A DNA stretch of 64,000 nt from Euonymus europaeus. Lineage: Eukaryota > Streptophyta > Magnoliopsida > Celastrales > Celastraceae. The notes under the pieces were generated by a model, which worked only from the letters and a program-made list of their open reading frames with translations, made no database searches and was not told the origin of the DNA. Positions 62,601 through 64,000 of this stretch are shown in pieces. The position numbers and the translations under genes are program-made. Positions within the stretch are counted from its first letter, which is position 1. The number at the start of each line of letters is the position of its first letter. The stretch covers positions 13,085,001 to 13,149,000 of the forward strand of contig OY756966.1 of NCBI GenBank assembly GCA_963580455.1. Reading direction: 5' to 3'.

Positions 62601-64000
62601 AATAAAAAGTCTATCCCGAGCAATTTTGATAGTCCGAAGTTGCTCAACTCTCTCTATGGAGGAGCTTTTAACGATTTTGTCCATTTGTCATAGAAAGTTC
62701 GTGTTTTGGCATCGAAATAATGTAGGAAGCTTATACTCGTAAACTTTGACATAGAAAAACAATAAAAAGTCTATCCCGAGCAACTTCGATAGTCCGAAGT
62801 TGCTCAACTCTCTCTATGGAGGAGCTTTTAACGGTTTTGTCCATTTGTCATAAAAAGTTGGTGTTTTGGCATTGAAATAATGTAGGAAGCTTATACTCGT
62901 TAAATTTGACATAGAAGAACAATAAAAAGTCTATCCCGAGCAATTTTGATAGTCGGAATTTGCTCAACTCTTTCTATGGTGGAGCTATTAACGATTTTAT
63001 CTATTTGTCATAGAAAGTTGGTGTTTTGGCATCGAAATAATGTAGAAAGCTTATACTAGTAAAATTTGACATAGAAGAACAATAAAAAGTCTATCCCGAG
63101 CAATTTTGATAGTCCGAAGTTGCTGAACTCTCTCTATGGAGGAGCTTTTAACGGTTTTGTCCATTTGTCATAGAAAGTTGGTGTTTTGGCATCGAAATAA
63201 TGTAGGAAGCTTATACTCGTAAAATTTGACATAGAAGAACAATAAAAAGTCTATCCCGAGCAACTTTGATAGTCCGAAGTTGCTCAACTCTCTCTATGGA
63301 GGAGCTTTTAACGGTTTTGTCTATTTGTCATAGAAAGTTGGTGTTTTGGCATTGAAATAATGTAGGAAGCTTATACTCGTTAAATTTGACATAGAAGAAC
63401 AATAAAAAGTCTATCCCGAGCAACTTTGATAGTCCGAAGTTGCTCAACTCTCTCTATGGAGGAGCTTTTAACGGTTTTGTCGAATTGTAATAGAAAGTTG
63501 GTGTTTTGGCATCGAAATAATGTAGGAAGCTTATAGTCGTTAAATTTGGCATATCAGAACAATTAAAAGTCTATCCCGAGCAACTTTGATAGTCCGTAGT
63601 TGCTCAACTCTCTCTATGGAGGAGCTTTTAACGGTTCTGTCGAATTGTCATAGAAAGTTGGTGTTTTGGCATCGAAATAATGTAGGAAGCTTATACTCGT
63701 TAAATTTGACATAGAAGAACAATAAAAAGTCTATCCCGAGCAATTTTGATAGTCGGAATTTGCTCAACTCTTTCTATGGTGGAGCTTTTAACGATTTTAT
63801 CTATTTGTCATAGAAAGTTGGTGTTTTGGCATCGAAATAATGTAGGATGCTTATACTCGTAAAATTTGACATAGAAGAACAATAAAAAGTCTATCCCGAG
63901 CAATTTTGATAGTCCGAAGTTGCTGAACTCTCTCTATGGAGGAGCTTTTAACGGTTTTGTCCATTTTTCATAGAAAGTTGGTGTTTTGGCATCGAAATAA

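Larger units (their letters stand above)
1..64000. repeat. Satellite DNA array, 160-bp monomer, 399 head-to-tail copies
   Basis: The whole window consists of one AT-rich 160-bp unit repeated without interruption and without any change of orientation. The anchor motif GCATC falls at 1, 161, 321 and so on, and the last one starts at 63,989. Summing the visible length changes (single-base indels, four 39-bp insertions, one 14-bp duplication) accounts exactly for 399 units. Monomers differ by substitutions that define recurrent types, and these types recur in fixed order as higher-order repeats. Unit length, HOR structure and absence of insertions fit a centromeric or pericentromeric satellite of a eukaryote, probably a plant. 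The chromosomal role is inferred; subtelomeric or interstitial heterochromatin is possible. There is no single-copy DNA that could place the window. Confidence 0.97.
54541..64000. repeat. Right sub-array with distinct monomer variants
   Basis: About 59 monomers. Types absent or rare to the left dominate: GGCATTGAAATAATG with ACTCGTTAAATTT; GTCCGTAGTTGC; CTCTTTCTATGGTGGAGC with AACGATTTT; TTTTGTCGAATTG; and GAGCAATTTTGATAG. The CATAGCAG, CATATGAG and ACGCG types that form the HORs of the first 54 kb are missing. Local periods are 639, 1,280 and 3,999 bp. No gene, transposon or unique sequence is seen. Confidence 0.8.

Noticed and set aside
1..64000. CRISPR array.
   Set aside because: There are no unique spacers: the whole 160-bp unit is repeated, the unit is far longer than a CRISPR repeat, and no cas genes are present.
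1..64000. Promoter or polyadenylation signals in each monomer (TTATACT, AATAAAAAG).
   Set aside because: Such short AT-rich motifs are expected by chance and are repeated with the monomer. Satellite transcription is possible but the sequence does not show it.
1..64000. Transposable element, LTR, tRNA, rRNA or telomere repeat insertions.
   Set aside because: Every line can be placed in the 160-bp register and the length bookkeeping closes at 399 monomers, leaving no room for inserted sequence.

Overview
The window is one uninterrupted block of tandemly repeated satellite DNA. I see no gene, RNA gene, transposon or unique sequence in it. The repeat unit is a 160-bp, AT-rich monomer, always in the same head-to-tail orientation. 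Taking each monomer to start at the motif GCATC (positions 1, 161, 321 and so on), coordinate bookkeeping gives 399 monomers between 1 and 63,988. To these add four 39-bp partial monomers and about two dozen 1-2 bp indels plus one 14-bp duplication; the count closes exactly. A cut site for HindIII (AAGCTT) recurs once in most monomers, at offset 19-24, and each typical monomer has a 9-bp dyad at offset 70-97.

An array of this kind, with a near-nucleosomal unit, multi-monomer higher-order repeats (HORs) and no insertions, is what is seen in (peri)centromeric or other heterochromatic satellite of a eukaryote, most plausibly a plant. The stretch GTTGGTGTTTTGGCATCGAA resembles, from memory, a stretch of the Arabidopsis 178-180 bp centromere repeat. 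This makes a Brassicaceae origin a weak hypothesis, not an identification.

Layout. (1) 1-6,144: a segment of about 1.67 kb present twice at a spacing of 4,478 bp, enclosing a 961-bp six-monomer HOR. (2) 6,145-8,934: a mosaic of the same monomer types. (3) 8,935-27,248: a 57-monomer block of 9,117 bp present twice in tandem and apparently identical, with smaller nested duplications. (4) 27,249-34,387: older-looking, less ordered monomers. (5) 34,388-37,426: a seven-monomer HOR whose middle copy lacks two monomers. (6) 37,427-54,540: a complex domain with a five-monomer cassette at four places, long-range repeats at 3,200, 4,639 and 5,159 bp, and a 39-bp partial monomer at four places. (7) 54,541-64,000: a more uniform sub-array of other monomer variants, with 639, 1,280 and 3,999 bp periods.

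Nothing here works as genes do. What can be read is the history of amplification: unequal exchange or segmental duplication acting from two monomers up to 57 monomers. The short open frames are accidental translations of the repeat. All identity statements come from reading diagnostic variants by eye, not from an alignment program.
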